Source: RGIG3077 sp964490175 (GTDB taxonomy: Bacteria; Bacillota; Clostridia; Oscillospirales; Ruminococcaceae). From it: DNA of 58,021 nucleotides. The translations under genes and the position numbers were made by a program. Every line of letters starts with the position of its first letter. Within the stretch, counting starts at the first letter, position 1. The stretch is taken from positions 1 through 58,021 of the forward strand of contig CAZBAI010000010.1 in NCBI GenBank assembly GCA_964490175.1, given 5' to 3'. Below the pieces are notes generated by a model that did not search any database, was not told where the DNA came from, and saw only the letters and a program-made list of their open reading frames with translations. Positions 33,036 to 41,595 of the stretch are shown here, one piece after another.

Positions 33036-33063
33036 TTAATTTATCCTTTCCCAAATCCGTATT

Positions 33064-35256
33064 TTAATTATCGCACTTTGTAAAATATATTGTTTTTGCG
33101 GCAAAATCGCCGTAAAGACCCTTTATATCGATTCCGCAGTATCTCAGCGCCTTGCCGCTCAAAACATCGCCTGTTTCGCAGTTTTTGTAAAAAGCGTTTT
33201 CGTCAAGACCGTTAATTTTAATTCTTCTCGAATGAGTGCTCACTCTCGAATCGATTTGAACCACGCTTAAAAGCGCCTGCGATTTATCTTTTGAAACAAA
33301 CGCCCATGCATCAAAACTGCGGTCATCATTTACATTTCCGAGCCTGTATTGATCGCCGCAAATCATGAGTTTGCTGTATTTTTTATAATCGGCAATCTGT
33401 TCTTTAACGCACTGTTTATCCTCATCGGAAAGCTTGGTTATGTCAAGCTCATAGCCGAAAGTGCCTGCCATTGCGACAATTCCTCGGGTTTTAAACGGCG
33501 CCCACCTGCCCGAGGTGTGGTTTGGGCAAACGCTGACGTGCGCACCCATTGCCGAAGGCGGATAACAAAGCGACGTGCCGTATTGTATGCGCAAACGCTC
33601 GATCGCATCGGTATCGTCAGAGCACCATATCTGCGGACTGTAATAAAGCATACCCGGGTCAAACCTTGCGCCGCCGCCCGAGCAGTTTTCAAGCAGCAAA
33701 TCGGGAAAATCGCCGACAAGACGCTCCATCATATCATAAACACCCAAAACATATCTGTGCCACAGCTCACGCTGACAATTTGCTTTCAGCATTGCCGAGC
33801 CTACTTCCGTAAGCTGACGGTTCATATCCCATTTTACATATTCGATATTCGCACTTTGCAAAATCGCTTTAATTCTGCCGTAAATGCAATCACGCACGTC
33901 TTTTCTCGAAAAATCCAGCACATATTGTTCACGGCAAAGCGTTTTGTCCATATCCGGCACACAAATTGCCCAATCCGGATGCTCTCTGTAAAGCTCGCTG
34001 TCAGGCGAAACCATTTCCGGCTCAAACCATATGCCGAATTTCAAGCCGAGCGCATTCACCTTATCGACAAGATTTTTCAAGCCGCACTTGATTTTGCTTT
34101 CATAAACAAACCAATCGCCAAGCGAAGAATTATCGGAATCTCTGTGTCCGAACCAGCCGTCGTCCATAACCAGCATTTCAATGCCGAGCTCGGCGGACTG
34201 TTTTGCGATATCAAGCAGCTTTTCATCATCGAAATTAAAATATGTAGCTTCCCAGTTGTTTATAAGAATAGGTCTTTGCGTATATTTGTATTTGCTGCGA
34301 ATCAGATGTTCTCTATACAAATCGTGATATGTGCGTGACATTTTGCCAAGACCGCCATCGGAATAAACAAGAATCGCTTCGGGAGCGTCAAAGCGTGCAT
34401 TCGGCTCTAAGTGCCACGAAAAATCCAGCGGATTTATGCCGAGCATAGCCCTTGCCGAACCGTGCTGCGAAACCTCGCAAAGCGCCTTAAAATTGCCCGA
34501 ATATACAAGCGAAAAGCCGTAAGCGTCACCATATTCCTCATCGGCATTTTTTGAGCAAAGCACAAAAAACGGGTTGTATTGGTGTGAGCTTTCGCCTCTG
34601 GCGCTGTCAACGCTCTGCTTGCCGTGGTGCAAAGGCACACGCTGTGCGGTTCGCTCTCTTGCCCATGATCCGTAAAGGGTTATCATGTCATAATCGCTTT
34701 CGTCAAAGTCAACGCTTGCCGACATTATGTCGCTTATTTGAATATTCATTTCGCCCTTGTTTTCAACCGAAACGCTTCTCGCAATCACCGGCAGATTCTC
34801 AAAAACGCTGTAACGCAAGGTGACATAAAGCGATGTGCGCTTGTCCTTTAAAACGATTTCAAGCGTTTGTGCGGTTTTTTCGTCGGCAAAGGTTGCGGGC
34901 AGTCCTTCGATTTTCGGCTTGCCCGAAAAAATGCGGTGCGAATCATATCTTAAATCCGTTGCCGAAAAGCCGTTTTCGTCGATTATCCGAAAAGCGCATT
35001 CTCTGTAATCGCCAATGCCGAAGCACGGATATTCAAGATAAGTCGCATCAAGAAAGCACGCCCTGTCACGGTTGTTTTTTGAGGGAACAAACGGCGATTC
35101 GTCCAATCTGAGAAGATATGTCAAATCATCATCGGCAACGCTTTTTCCGTAATACAAATGGCAAAGATAGCCCTCATCGACAATCGCCATTGCGTAAAGC
35201 GAATCGGCCGCATAGAGCATAAAAGTGCGGTTTTGCTCGTTGTATGTAATACCCAT
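33064..35256 (-). CDS. GH36 alpha-galactosidase
   Basis: The enzyme releases alpha-linked galactose from raffinose-type sugars or galactosylated glycans. The 730-aa protein starts at ATG 35254-35256 after CGGAGG. It has the GH36 N-terminal beta-supersandwich (1-320) and TIM barrel with LVMDDGWFGHRD, nucleophile D477 in YVKWDMNR, the galactose loop CSGGGARFDPGMLYY and acid/base D547 or D548 in WCSDDTD. There is no signal peptide, so it is cytoplasmic. It is co-transcribed with GH74. The 5' leader contains the 166-nt structured element. Confidence 0.92.
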   Translation of the reverse strand: MGITYNEQNRTFMLYAADSLYAMAIVDEGYLCHLYYGKSVADDDLTYLLRLDESPFVPSKNNRDRACFLDATYLEYPCFGIGDYRECAFRIIDENGFSATDLRYDSHRIFSGKPKIEGLPATFADEKTAQTLEIVLKDKRTSLYVTLRYSVFENLPVIARSVSVENKGEMNIQISDIMSASVDFDESDYDMITLYGSWARERTAQRVPLHHGKQSVDSARGESSHQYNPFFVLCSKNADEEYGDAYGFSLVYSGNFKALCEVSQHGSARAMLGINPLDFSWHLEPNARFDAPEAILVYSDGGLGKMSRTYHDLYREHLIRSKYKYTQRPILINNWEATYFNFDDEKLLDIAKQSAELGIEMLVMDDGWFGHRDSDNSSLGDWFVYESKIKCGLKNLVDKVNALGLKFGIWFEPEMVSPDSELYREHPDWAICVPDMDKTLCREQYVLDFSRKDVRDCIYGRIKAILQSANIEYVKWDMNRQLTEVGSAMLKANCQRELWHRYVLGVYDMMERLVGDFPDLLLENCSGGGARFDPGMLYYSPQIWCSDDTDAIERLRIQYGTSLCYPPSAMGAHVSVCPNHTSGRWAPFKTRGIVAMAGTFGYELDITKLSDEDKQCVKEQIADYKKYSKLMICGDQYRLGNVNDDRSFDAWAFVSKDKSQALLSVVQIDSRVSTHSRRIKINGLDENAFYKNCETGDVLSGKALRYCGIDIKGLYGDFAAKTIYFTKCDN

Positions 35257-35294
35257 ATTTTTCCTCCGTAAGAATTTGATACAGCCTTTTGTTA

Positions 35295-35460
35295 AAATCG
35301 GAGCAAAGCGTGATAAGCTCACTTAATCACGTTGCGACGATTGCAACCTAACGCAGGGAGCTTTTGCTCCTCAGAGTTTCAGTGGGAGATTTATTCTCCT
35401 ACTGAAACTCTGAAATGTCCCCGCCGCCTAAGAGGCGGTGGGCATCTGCGACATGGTTAT
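35295..35460 (-). repeat. 166-nt structured repeat element, copy 1 (leader of GH36-GH74)
   Basis: This element is about 90 percent identical to 41395-41560 and in the same orientation. On the minus strand the stems are: CTGCG/CGCAG long-range; CCGCC/GGCGG with loop TCTTA; CAGAGTTTCAGT/ACTGAAACTCTG; GGAGC/GCTCC; GTTGC/GCAAC; CGTGAT/ATCACG. Pairs 4 and 5 of the longest stem are A-T and G-C here but G-C and C-G in copy 2, which is compensatory change. The tail GCTTTGCTCC can also pair with GGAGCAAAAGC, so two folds compete. It ends 38 nt before the GH36 ATG. It could be a cis-regulatory RNA or a non-autonomous mobile element. Confidence 0.75.
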
Positions 35461-35487
35461 TGTAAACAATATCGGCAAAACAGTCAA
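35459..35487 (-). promoter_or_regulatory. promoter of the GH36-GH74 operon
   Basis: TTGACT (35482-35487) and TACAAT (35459-35464) are 17 nt apart on the minus strand. The start would fall near 35452, the first base of the long-range stem of the structured element, so nearly the whole element would be the 5' leader. Confidence 0.75.
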
Positions 35488-35543
35488 TATTTATTTTGCG
35501 ATATATTTTTTAAAAGTAAAAACCGAATTTTAAAAATTTTAAG

Positions 35544-37916
35544 CTATTTAAGTTCAATAATCGTTACGCCGTCCTCACCCTCACCGTATTTTCCGAGGCG
35601 ATAACTTTTAACGTTTTTATGTCTGCGCAAATGCTCATGCACCGCTTTGCGCAAAATTCCCGTGCCTTTTCCGTGGATAACGGTCACGGTCGAAAGTCCG
35701 GAAACCACGCAATCATCAATAAATGCGTCAAGCATATAAACGCCCTCGTCGCTTGCCTGCCCCCTGATATCAAGCTCGGTGGAAATTTTTCGCACAGCCC
35801 TGCTCGCAACGCCTTTTGTCGTCACGCCACCCATTGTCACGCTGATTTTTTCCTCGTCTACAAGGCGCAAATCACGAATGTTGACCTTGGTTTTCATAAT
35901 ACCGATTTGAACAAAAAGCTTTTCCGAATCCGGCTCGCTGACAACCACGCCGTTTTTGTCAAGACTTGCAACATAAACGGTATCTCCCCTTTTAAGCGCT
36001 CTGGGCAAAACATAATTGTCGTTCGTGCGCTTATTTACGGGATTTGCCTTGTCATACATTTTGTCGATTGCCGCATTTGCGCTTGATTTTGCTTCCCTTG
36101 CCTTTTGCGAAAAGCCTGCCTTATCCTTGCTTTTTCTTATAGCTTCAAGCTCATCGATAAGCGCATTCGACTGCGCCTTTGTATCTTCAATAATCCGCAT
36201 AGCCACAATTTTTGCTTTTTCAAGCTCGGCATTCTTTGCCTTTTCAAGCTCTTTAAGCTCGTTTTCGTGCTTTTCAACCAGCATTTGCTGATGCAATCTT
36301 GCCTGCTCGATTTGGGCATTTTGCTTTTCAAGCAAGCTCCGCTGCGCTTCAAGGTCGGCAACAATTTGCTCAAACCGAGAGTTTTCGTCGCCGACAAGAC
36401 ATTTGGCGCGGCTGATAATTTCGCTCGGCATACCAAGCGTTTCCGAAATGGCAAATGCGTTGGATTTTCCCGGCGCTCCGATAATTATTCTGTATGTAGG
36501 CCGCAGTGTGTCAACATCAAACTCGCATGAGGCGTTTTCAACGCCCTCGGTTTGAAGCGCAAACAGCTTCAACTCCTGATAATGAGTCGTAACAAGCATT
36601 TTTGCGCCCTGAATTTTTAGCTGCTCGATTATCGCAACGGCAAGCGCCGCACCCTCAACAGGGTCTGTTCCGCTGCCGATTTCATCAAGCAAAACAAGCG
36701 AATTGTCATCGGCGGCGTGTAATATTTCAACCACTTTATTTGTGTGCGCCGAAAATGTCGATAAACTTTCTTCAATGCTTTGGCTGTCGCCGATATCGAC
36801 AAGCACCTTTTCAAAAACCGAAACGGTCGATCCCTCATTTGCGGGAATTAAAAGTCCGCACATTGCCATTGCGGTTAAAAGTCCCACGGTTTTCAGCGCA
36901 ACGGTTTTGCCGCCCGTGTTCGGGCCTGTGATTATAAGCGCATCATAATCATCGCCGATTGCAATGTCAATCGGCACAACCTTTTTAGAGTCAATCAAAG
37001 GATGACGTGCTTTTTTCAGCAGCGTTAATCCGCTGTCGGAGAGCTTCGGCACACACGCGCGCATTCTCGAGCCTAAATTTGCCTTGGCAAAATACAAATT
37101 CAAAATGCAAATTGTTTTATAGCCATCGATAAGCAAATCATAATCTTCGGCGCAGTCCGAGCTTAATTGCATTAAAATCCGGTCGATTTCCTCAATCTCC
37201 ATACTTTCCAGCAATTTAATTTCATTGTTTGCTTCAACAACGCTCATCGGCTCGATAAAAATAGTTTGTCCGCTTGACGATGAAGAATGTATAAGTCCGG
37301 GCACGGCGCTTTTGTGCGAGGCCTTTACCGGCACGACATAGCGCCCGTCACGCATTGTGACAATCGCTTCCTGCAAGCACTTGCTCATCTCCGTGCTTTT
37401 TATCATTTTATCAAGATTTTCACGCAATTTTAACGCCGCTTTGTTCTTCTTTCGGCGAATATCGGCAAGCGCCGGGCTTGCATTATCGGATATTTCCTCA
37501 TCGGAAATGACCACGGAATTGATTTTCGTTTCAAGATATCTGTCGGTATGAATTTGCGCAAACAAATAATCAAGCTCGGTTTCGGAAGAATCAAAATGCC
37601 CCGTATAATCACTTAAAATCTGCAATTGCTTTAAAAGTGCGGCAATATCCAGCAATTCCCGCAAAGAAAGCTTTGATCCGGACTTTGCACGAAATGCGCT
37701 CATACTCACATCTTTTACCGAATAAAATGCCGGACTGCCGTATTTGCAGGCAAGCTCAAAGGCGCTTTCGGTTTTTTTCAATTCCGATAAAGCCTCATAG
37801 TAATCGGTTTTCGGCTCGATTTCCAGCGCCGCCTGCTTTGCTTTGTCAACGGCGCACTCTTTGCTAAGCATTTCAAGAACCTTGTTAAGTTCCAATGCTT
37901 CATAATATTTATTCAT
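35544..37916 (-). CDS. mutS2: endonuclease MutS2
   Basis: MutS2 is a MutS paralogue without mismatch-recognition domains. It acts in anti-recombination or in rescuing collided ribosomes. The 790-aa protein has the core and lever domains, an ABC ATPase (Walker A ITGPNTGGKTVALKT; SQSIEESLSTFSAH; LVLLDEIGSGTDP), a coiled coil (about 520-610) and a C-terminal Smr domain (LDIRGQASDEGVYMLDAFID, HGKGTGILR) with nuclease-type residues. The length is typical. It is the last gene of the yqfC to mutS2 run. Confidence 0.95.
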   Translation of the reverse strand: MNKYYEALELNKVLEMLSKECAVDKAKQAALEIEPKTDYYEALSELKKTESAFELACKYGSPAFYSVKDVSMSAFRAKSGSKLSLRELLDIAALLKQLQILSDYTGHFDSSETELDYLFAQIHTDRYLETKINSVVISDEEISDNASPALADIRRKKNKAALKLRENLDKMIKSTEMSKCLQEAIVTMRDGRYVVPVKASHKSAVPGLIHSSSSSGQTIFIEPMSVVEANNEIKLLESMEIEEIDRILMQLSSDCAEDYDLLIDGYKTICILNLYFAKANLGSRMRACVPKLSDSGLTLLKKARHPLIDSKKVVPIDIAIGDDYDALIITGPNTGGKTVALKTVGLLTAMAMCGLLIPANEGSTVSVFEKVLVDIGDSQSIEESLSTFSAHTNKVVEILHAADDNSLVLLDEIGSGTDPVEGAALAVAIIEQLKIQGAKMLVTTHYQELKLFALQTEGVENASCEFDVDTLRPTYRIIIGAPGKSNAFAISETLGMPSEIISRAKCLVGDENSRFEQIVADLEAQRSLLEKQNAQIEQARLHQQMLVEKHENELKELEKAKNAELEKAKIVAMRIIEDTKAQSNALIDELEAIRKSKDKAGFSQKAREAKSSANAAIDKMYDKANPVNKRTNDNYVLPRALKRGDTVYVASLDKNGVVVSEPDSEKLFVQIGIMKTKVNIRDLRLVDEEKISVTMGGVTTKGVASRAVRKISTELDIRGQASDEGVYMLDAFIDDCVVSGLSTVTVIHGKGTGILRKAVHEHLRRHKNVKSYRLGKYGEGEDGVTIIELK

Positions 37917-37940
37917 AAACGCACCTATATATATGTATGG

Positions 37941-38693
37941 TTATTCCTCTGTAATGGATTTATAAAAATCCAGTGTTCTGAAGCTTTTGCCGACGTGTGT
38001 CAGCAAATACTGCTCGGCAATATGCGAAAGCTTGTTTTGGCTCAGCGGCGATATTTTAAAATTAAAAAGCCTGTTAAAATCCGCCAAAACAATGTGTCTT
38101 ACAGCGCTTATCACCGCAGGCGTCAAGCTGACGATATTATCCGATTCGGCGTCGGAAAAGCATTTTTCACAATAAAAACATCCGCCGTTCAAATCAAAAA
38201 ACATTTTTTCACTTTCAAATTTTCCGCACTCAATACAGGCGGCAACATTCGGCATCATGCCGATTTCGCACACAAAGCGCAGTTCAAAAATGCTTTTGAG
38301 CAGTGCGGTATCACGGCTTGAATTTGAAAGATAATAAAGCGTGTTGAGCAAAAGCCGCAAAATTTCGCCGTTTGATTCCTCACAGGGCACAGCGTATGTG
38401 ATAACCTCGCTGAAATAGCACGCAAGCGAAAGCTTGTCGATATCCATTCTGATGCCGTAAAAATTTTTAATTTGCTCCGAGCTGTTGAGATAATACCTGT
38501 CGTTTTGCTTTTTTATGCAAAAATTTGAATAGGTATAAAGCTGTGTTGCGGCTGAATTTGTGCTGTTAAGCTTTTTCACGCCCTTTACGGAAACCTCGAT
38601 AACGCCGTTTTTTTCGGTCAGTATATCAACAAACTTGTCGTTTTCACCTATGTGGCGTTCCCTTATCACTACTCCCGCCGTTGTTATCAGCAT
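37941..38693 (-). CDS. recO: DNA repair protein RecO
   Basis: RecO loads RecA with RecR and anneals single strands. The 250-aa protein starts at ATG 38691-38693 (MLITTAGVVIRERHIGENDK) behind GGAAGGTG. It has an N-terminal OB fold, a helical domain and a zinc site CIECGKF...CEKCF. The start lies inside the preceding small yqzL-like gene, overlapping it by 50 nt. Confidence 0.93.
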   Translation of the reverse strand: MLITTAGVVIRERHIGENDKFVDILTEKNGVIEVSVKGVKKLNSTNSAATQLYTYSNFCIKKQNDRYYLNSSEQIKNFYGIRMDIDKLSLACYFSEVITYAVPCEESNGEILRLLLNTLYYLSNSSRDTALLKSIFELRFVCEIGMMPNVAACIECGKFESEKMFFDLNGGCFYCEKCFSDAESDNIVSLTPAVISAVRHIVLADFNRLFNFKISPLSQNKLSHIAEQYLLTHVGKSFRTLDFYKSITEE

Positions 38694-38790
38694 TTTGCAC
38701 CTTCCCGTCATCTATTCCTTTATAATTTAAATAATCCGAAATTTTCCCCGAATTATAAAACGCATTCCACTTCTCATCGACCGTTTTCAT
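38644..38790 (-). CDS. yqzL: YqzL-like small protein overlapping recO
   Basis: This 48-codon frame starts at ATG 38788-38790 (MKTVDEKWNAFYNSGKISDY) after GGAG and ends in TGA at 38644-38646, inside recO. The W-N-x-F-x-x-S/T-G-x-[IV]-x-x-Y-L pattern matches the YqzL family, encoded just upstream of recO in Bacillus. The shared position and motif support a real gene. Its function is unknown; overlap with recO suggests translational coupling. Confidence 0.7.
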   Translation of the reverse strand: MKTVDEKWNAFYNSGKISDYLNYKGIDDGKVQNADNNGGSSDKGTPHR

Positions 38791-38881
38791 ATCGCTGTAA
38801 TCTCCTTTTACGGCAAAGCATTGCCTTTAAGAAAATTATTTGCGTTTTTTTCAAAGTTATTTGTGGATATTTTTGCAAAAA

Positions 38882-39775
38882 TCACTCGTCAAGACCAAGA
38901 CTGCGGATTATTCCGTCACGGTTTCGCCAATCCTCACGAACCTTGACGAAGCATTGAAGATTTACCTTAATTCTGAAAAAGTTCTCCAAATCAAGCCTTG
39001 CCATTGAAGCGATTTTTTTAAGCATAGCGCCGTTTTTTCCGATAACTATGCCCTTGTGACCGGTTCTTTCGCAATATATAACAACGTGAACGTCAAGAAT
39101 ATCTTTGTCGTTTCGCTCGGAAAATTTTTCAACCTCAACGGCAATACCGTGGGGAACTTCGTCTTTCAAAAGCAGCAAAAGTTTTTCACGCACCATTTCG
39201 GCGGCAAGATAGGTTTCACTGCGGTCGGTAAGCTTATCATCGGGGAAATAATGCGGCGAGGGCGAAGCATATTTCAGCACCTGCTCCAAAACAAGGTCAA
39301 CGCCGTCGTTTTCCGTCACGCTCACCGGAATTACGGCGTCAAAATCAAACTCGGAGCAAAGCTCGGTTAATTTTTTCGCCAAAACCGATTTGTCGTCAAG
39401 CAAATCTATTTTATTAAGCACAAGCACAACCGGCGTTTTCGCCGCTGTAAGACTTGTTATCATCGCTTTTTCCTGTTCGCCCATTCTGCGTGTGCAATCA
39501 AACACAAAAAGCACTGCGTCTACGCCGCTTGCGCTCTCTTTTACAGAATTGAGCATATATTGAGAAAGTTTGTTTTTGGGCTTATGCAGTCCCGGTGTAT
39601 CCATAAAAACAAGCTGCGTTTCATCGATGTTTAAAAGTCCGGTAATACGTGTTCTGGTAGTTTGAGTCTTGTCGCTGATAATTGCGATTTTTTCGCCGAT
39701 AAGCGCATTCAAAAGCGATGATTTGCCTGCGTTTGTGCGCCCTGCAATTGTAATAAACGCCGTTTTCGTTTCCAT
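38882..39775 (-). CDS. era: GTPase Era
   Basis: Era binds the 3' end of 16S rRNA and checks 30S maturation. The 297-aa protein starts at ATG 39773-39775 and has G1 GRTNAGKSS (12-20), G3 DTPGLHKP, G4 NKID, and the C-terminal KH domain GIVIGKNGAMLKKIA with the family loop VKVREDWRNRD. The G1 has A in place of the usual V, a mild variation. A GC-rich inverted repeat GCGGCAG/CTGCCGC lies in the 67-nt gap from ybeY. Confidence 0.95.
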   Translation of the reverse strand: METKTAFITIAGRTNAGKSSLLNALIGEKIAIISDKTQTTRTRITGLLNIDETQLVFMDTPGLHKPKNKLSQYMLNSVKESASGVDAVLFVFDCTRRMGEQEKAMITSLTAAKTPVVLVLNKIDLLDDKSVLAKKLTELCSEFDFDAVIPVSVTENDGVDLVLEQVLKYASPSPHYFPDDKLTDRSETYLAAEMVREKLLLLLKDEVPHGIAVEVEKFSERNDKDILDVHVVIYCERTGHKGIVIGKNGAMLKKIASMARLDLENFFRIKVNLQCFVKVREDWRNRDGIIRSLGLDE

Positions 39776-39842
39776 AAAAAAGTCCTTTTCATGCCTTGCG
39801 GCAGCACGCCCGACACAAGGCACACTGCCGCTGTTTTTTATT

Positions 39843-40346
39843 TTAATTTGTCTTATCTACGTAGCTGGTTGAACGTGAAATGCCGATATCATCAAGAATC
39901 TGTTCTTCTTTTTCGCGCATAATGCGCTCTTCCAGCGAATTTTTCTCATGATCGTATCCAAGCAGATGAAGCATTGAATGCACCGTCAAAAAGCCTATTT
40001 CCCTTTCAAGCGAATGTCCGTACATCTTCGCCTGCTTAACTGCCGTATCAAGCGAAATTACAACATCGCCGAGCATAAGCGCACCGGTATCGATATTTTC
40101 GTCATAAACACCGTTTTCACCCAAGGGAAACGACAAAACGTCGGTAACGGCGTCTTTTCCCCTGTATATTTTGTTAAGCTTTCTGATCTCATCATTGCTG
40201 ACAAACGAAACGCTCACCTCTGCCGGACCGTAAAATTCTTCGCTCGTCAAAACAGCCTGACAGCAGCGTCTGATAAGCATTCTTATCCCCACGGGAACCT
40301 TAACCTCTGTTTGATTGTTCTTTACGTAAACCTTTAAGCGTATCAT
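39843..40346 (-). CDS. ybeY: endoribonuclease YbeY
   Basis: YbeY is a metal-dependent RNase needed for 16S rRNA 3' end maturation and 70S quality control. The 167-aa protein has the three-His zinc motif HSMLHLLGYDHE (H-x3-H-x5-H) and the upstream DVLSFPLGE strand. The start ATG overlaps the phoH stop by one base, so the two are coupled, as in many bacteria. Confidence 0.95.
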   Translation of the reverse strand: MIRLKVYVKNNQTEVKVPVGIRMLIRRCCQAVLTSEEFYGPAEVSVSFVSNDEIRKLNKIYRGKDAVTDVLSFPLGENGVYDENIDTGALMLGDVVISLDTAVKQAKMYGHSLEREIGFLTVHSMLHLLGYDHEKNSLEERIMREKEEQILDDIGISRSTSYVDKTN

Positions 40347-41311
40347 TATTTTTTCTCACCTTTCTCACGGTATTTTTCGTAAGCTTTGATAATATCCATA
40401 ACAAGCTTGTGTCTGACAACGTCCTTTTCATCAAACCTGTGAATATATATATCCTCGATGCCTCTGAGCACCTTGATTGCCTCAACAAGACCGCAGCGGC
40501 GCTTGTCCGACAAATCGATCTGCGTGATATCGCCCGTAATCACCATTTTGCTGTTTGCGCCAAGACGTGTTAAAAACATCTTTATCTGTTCGCTTGTGGT
40601 ATTTTGCGCTTCATCGAGAATGATAAACGCATCGTCAAGCGTTCTGCCGCGCATATAAGCCAAAGGTGCAACTTCTATCGTGCCCTTTTCCATATGCCTT
40701 GCAAATCCGTCGGCACCGAACATTTCAAACAAGCCGTCATACAGCGGCCGCAAATACGGATCGACCTTATCCTGCATATCGCCCGGAAGAAACCCTAAGC
40801 TTTCGCCCGCTTCAACCGCAGGTCTTGTTAAAATAATTCTGCTGATTTCGTGCGCTTTAAACGCCTGCACCGCCATTGCCACTGCAAGATAGGTCTTGCC
40901 CGTTCCCGCAGGGCCTATACCCAAAACGATAGTATTTTTTTGAATGGCGTCCACATATTTTTTCTGACCGACGGTTTTCGGACGAATGACCTTTCCCGAA
41001 GCGCTTAAACATATGCCGTTGTTTGACAGAACTTTAAGCTCGTCGTCACGCCCGTCGGAATACATCGCAATCACATAATGAATGCTCTGCTCGTTAATTT
41101 TTTCGCCTCGCCGCTGCATCGACAAAAGGCTTTCGATAACCTTGTGCGCCCTTTCAACCGACGGCGGCTCGCCCGAGATTTTCAAATCCGTTCCTCGGTT
41201 GAGTATTGTAACATTATATTGGCGCTGAATTATATTTATATTTTCATCGCAGTTGCCGAAAAGCGCCAAAACCTGCTCTATATTGTCTACATTGATTAGT
41301 GTTTCGCTCAT
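40346..41311 (-). CDS. phoH: PhoH-family ATPase
   Basis: PhoH (YbeZ) is an RNA-associated ATPase with helicase-like fold that works with YbeY. The 321-aa protein has Walker A GPAGTGKT (133-140), Walker B FIILDEAQNTT and the family end RHKLVMDIIKAYEKYR. The N-terminal 60 residues form a KH-like domain. The leader contains several inverted repeats and the second copy of the 166-nt element, so its expression could be controlled there. Confidence 0.93.
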   Translation of the reverse strand: MSETLINVDNIEQVLALFGNCDENINIIQRQYNVTILNRGTDLKISGEPPSVERAHKVIESLLSMQRRGEKINEQSIHYVIAMYSDGRDDELKVLSNNGICLSASGKVIRPKTVGQKKYVDAIQKNTIVLGIGPAGTGKTYLAVAMAVQAFKAHEISRIILTRPAVEAGESLGFLPGDMQDKVDPYLRPLYDGLFEMFGADGFARHMEKGTIEVAPLAYMRGRTLDDAFIILDEAQNTTSEQIKMFLTRLGANSKMVITGDITQIDLSDKRRCGLVEAIKVLRGIEDIYIHRFDEKDVVRHKLVMDIIKAYEKYREKGEKK

Positions 41312-41359
41312 ATACCGTCCCTGTGATTTTGCCGATGTGTTTTAATCCGCATCTTGAAT

Positions 41360-41377
41360 AAAGTGCAAAAGCACTTT
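41360..41377. other. hairpin between phoH and structured element copy 2
   Basis: AAAGTGC and GCACTTT form a perfect 7-bp stem with a 4-nt loop, about 50 nt before phoH. On the plus strand TCGCTTT follows; on the minus strand ATTC. It lies where an attenuator or leader hairpin could act. Confidence 0.4.
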
Positions 41378-41394
41378 TCGCTTTAAGGTTATTT

Positions 41395-41560
41395 AAATCG
41401 GAGCAAAGCGTGATAAGCTCGCTTAATCACGTTGCGACGATTGCAACCGTCGCAGGGAGCTTTTGCTCCTCAGGCTTTCAGCGGGAGATTACAGCTCCCA
41501 CTGAAAGCTTGAAATGGAACCCGCCGCCTAAGAGGCGGAGGACATCTGCGACATGGTTAT
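41395..41560 (-). repeat. 166-nt structured repeat element, copy 2 (upstream of phoH)
   Basis: This is the same length and orientation as copy 1, about 90 percent identical. On the minus strand GTCGCAG and CTGCGAC close a multi-hairpin domain with CCGCC/GGCGG, the long CTTTCAGT stem and GGAGC/GCTCC. Alternatively TGCGACG can pair with CGTCGCA around GTTGCAAT, which excludes the closing stem, so the element may have two states. The GC/GC pairs here replace AG/CT of copy 1. It ends 84 nt before phoH. No good promoter directly precedes this copy. Confidence 0.7.
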
Positions 41561-41595
41561 AACATAAAAGAGCCGACAGGCGATACCTTAAAACG

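Noticed and set aside
33349..34338. 329-aa plus-strand frame opposite GH36
   Set aside because: GH36 has all catalytic motifs on the minus strand. The plus frame is Cys/His/Arg-rich noise.
35295..35460. 6S RNA or tmRNA as identity of the 166-nt element
   Set aside because: Two diverged copies, multiple short hairpins rather than one long rod with a central bubble, and no tag-peptide reading frame or CCA-type end.
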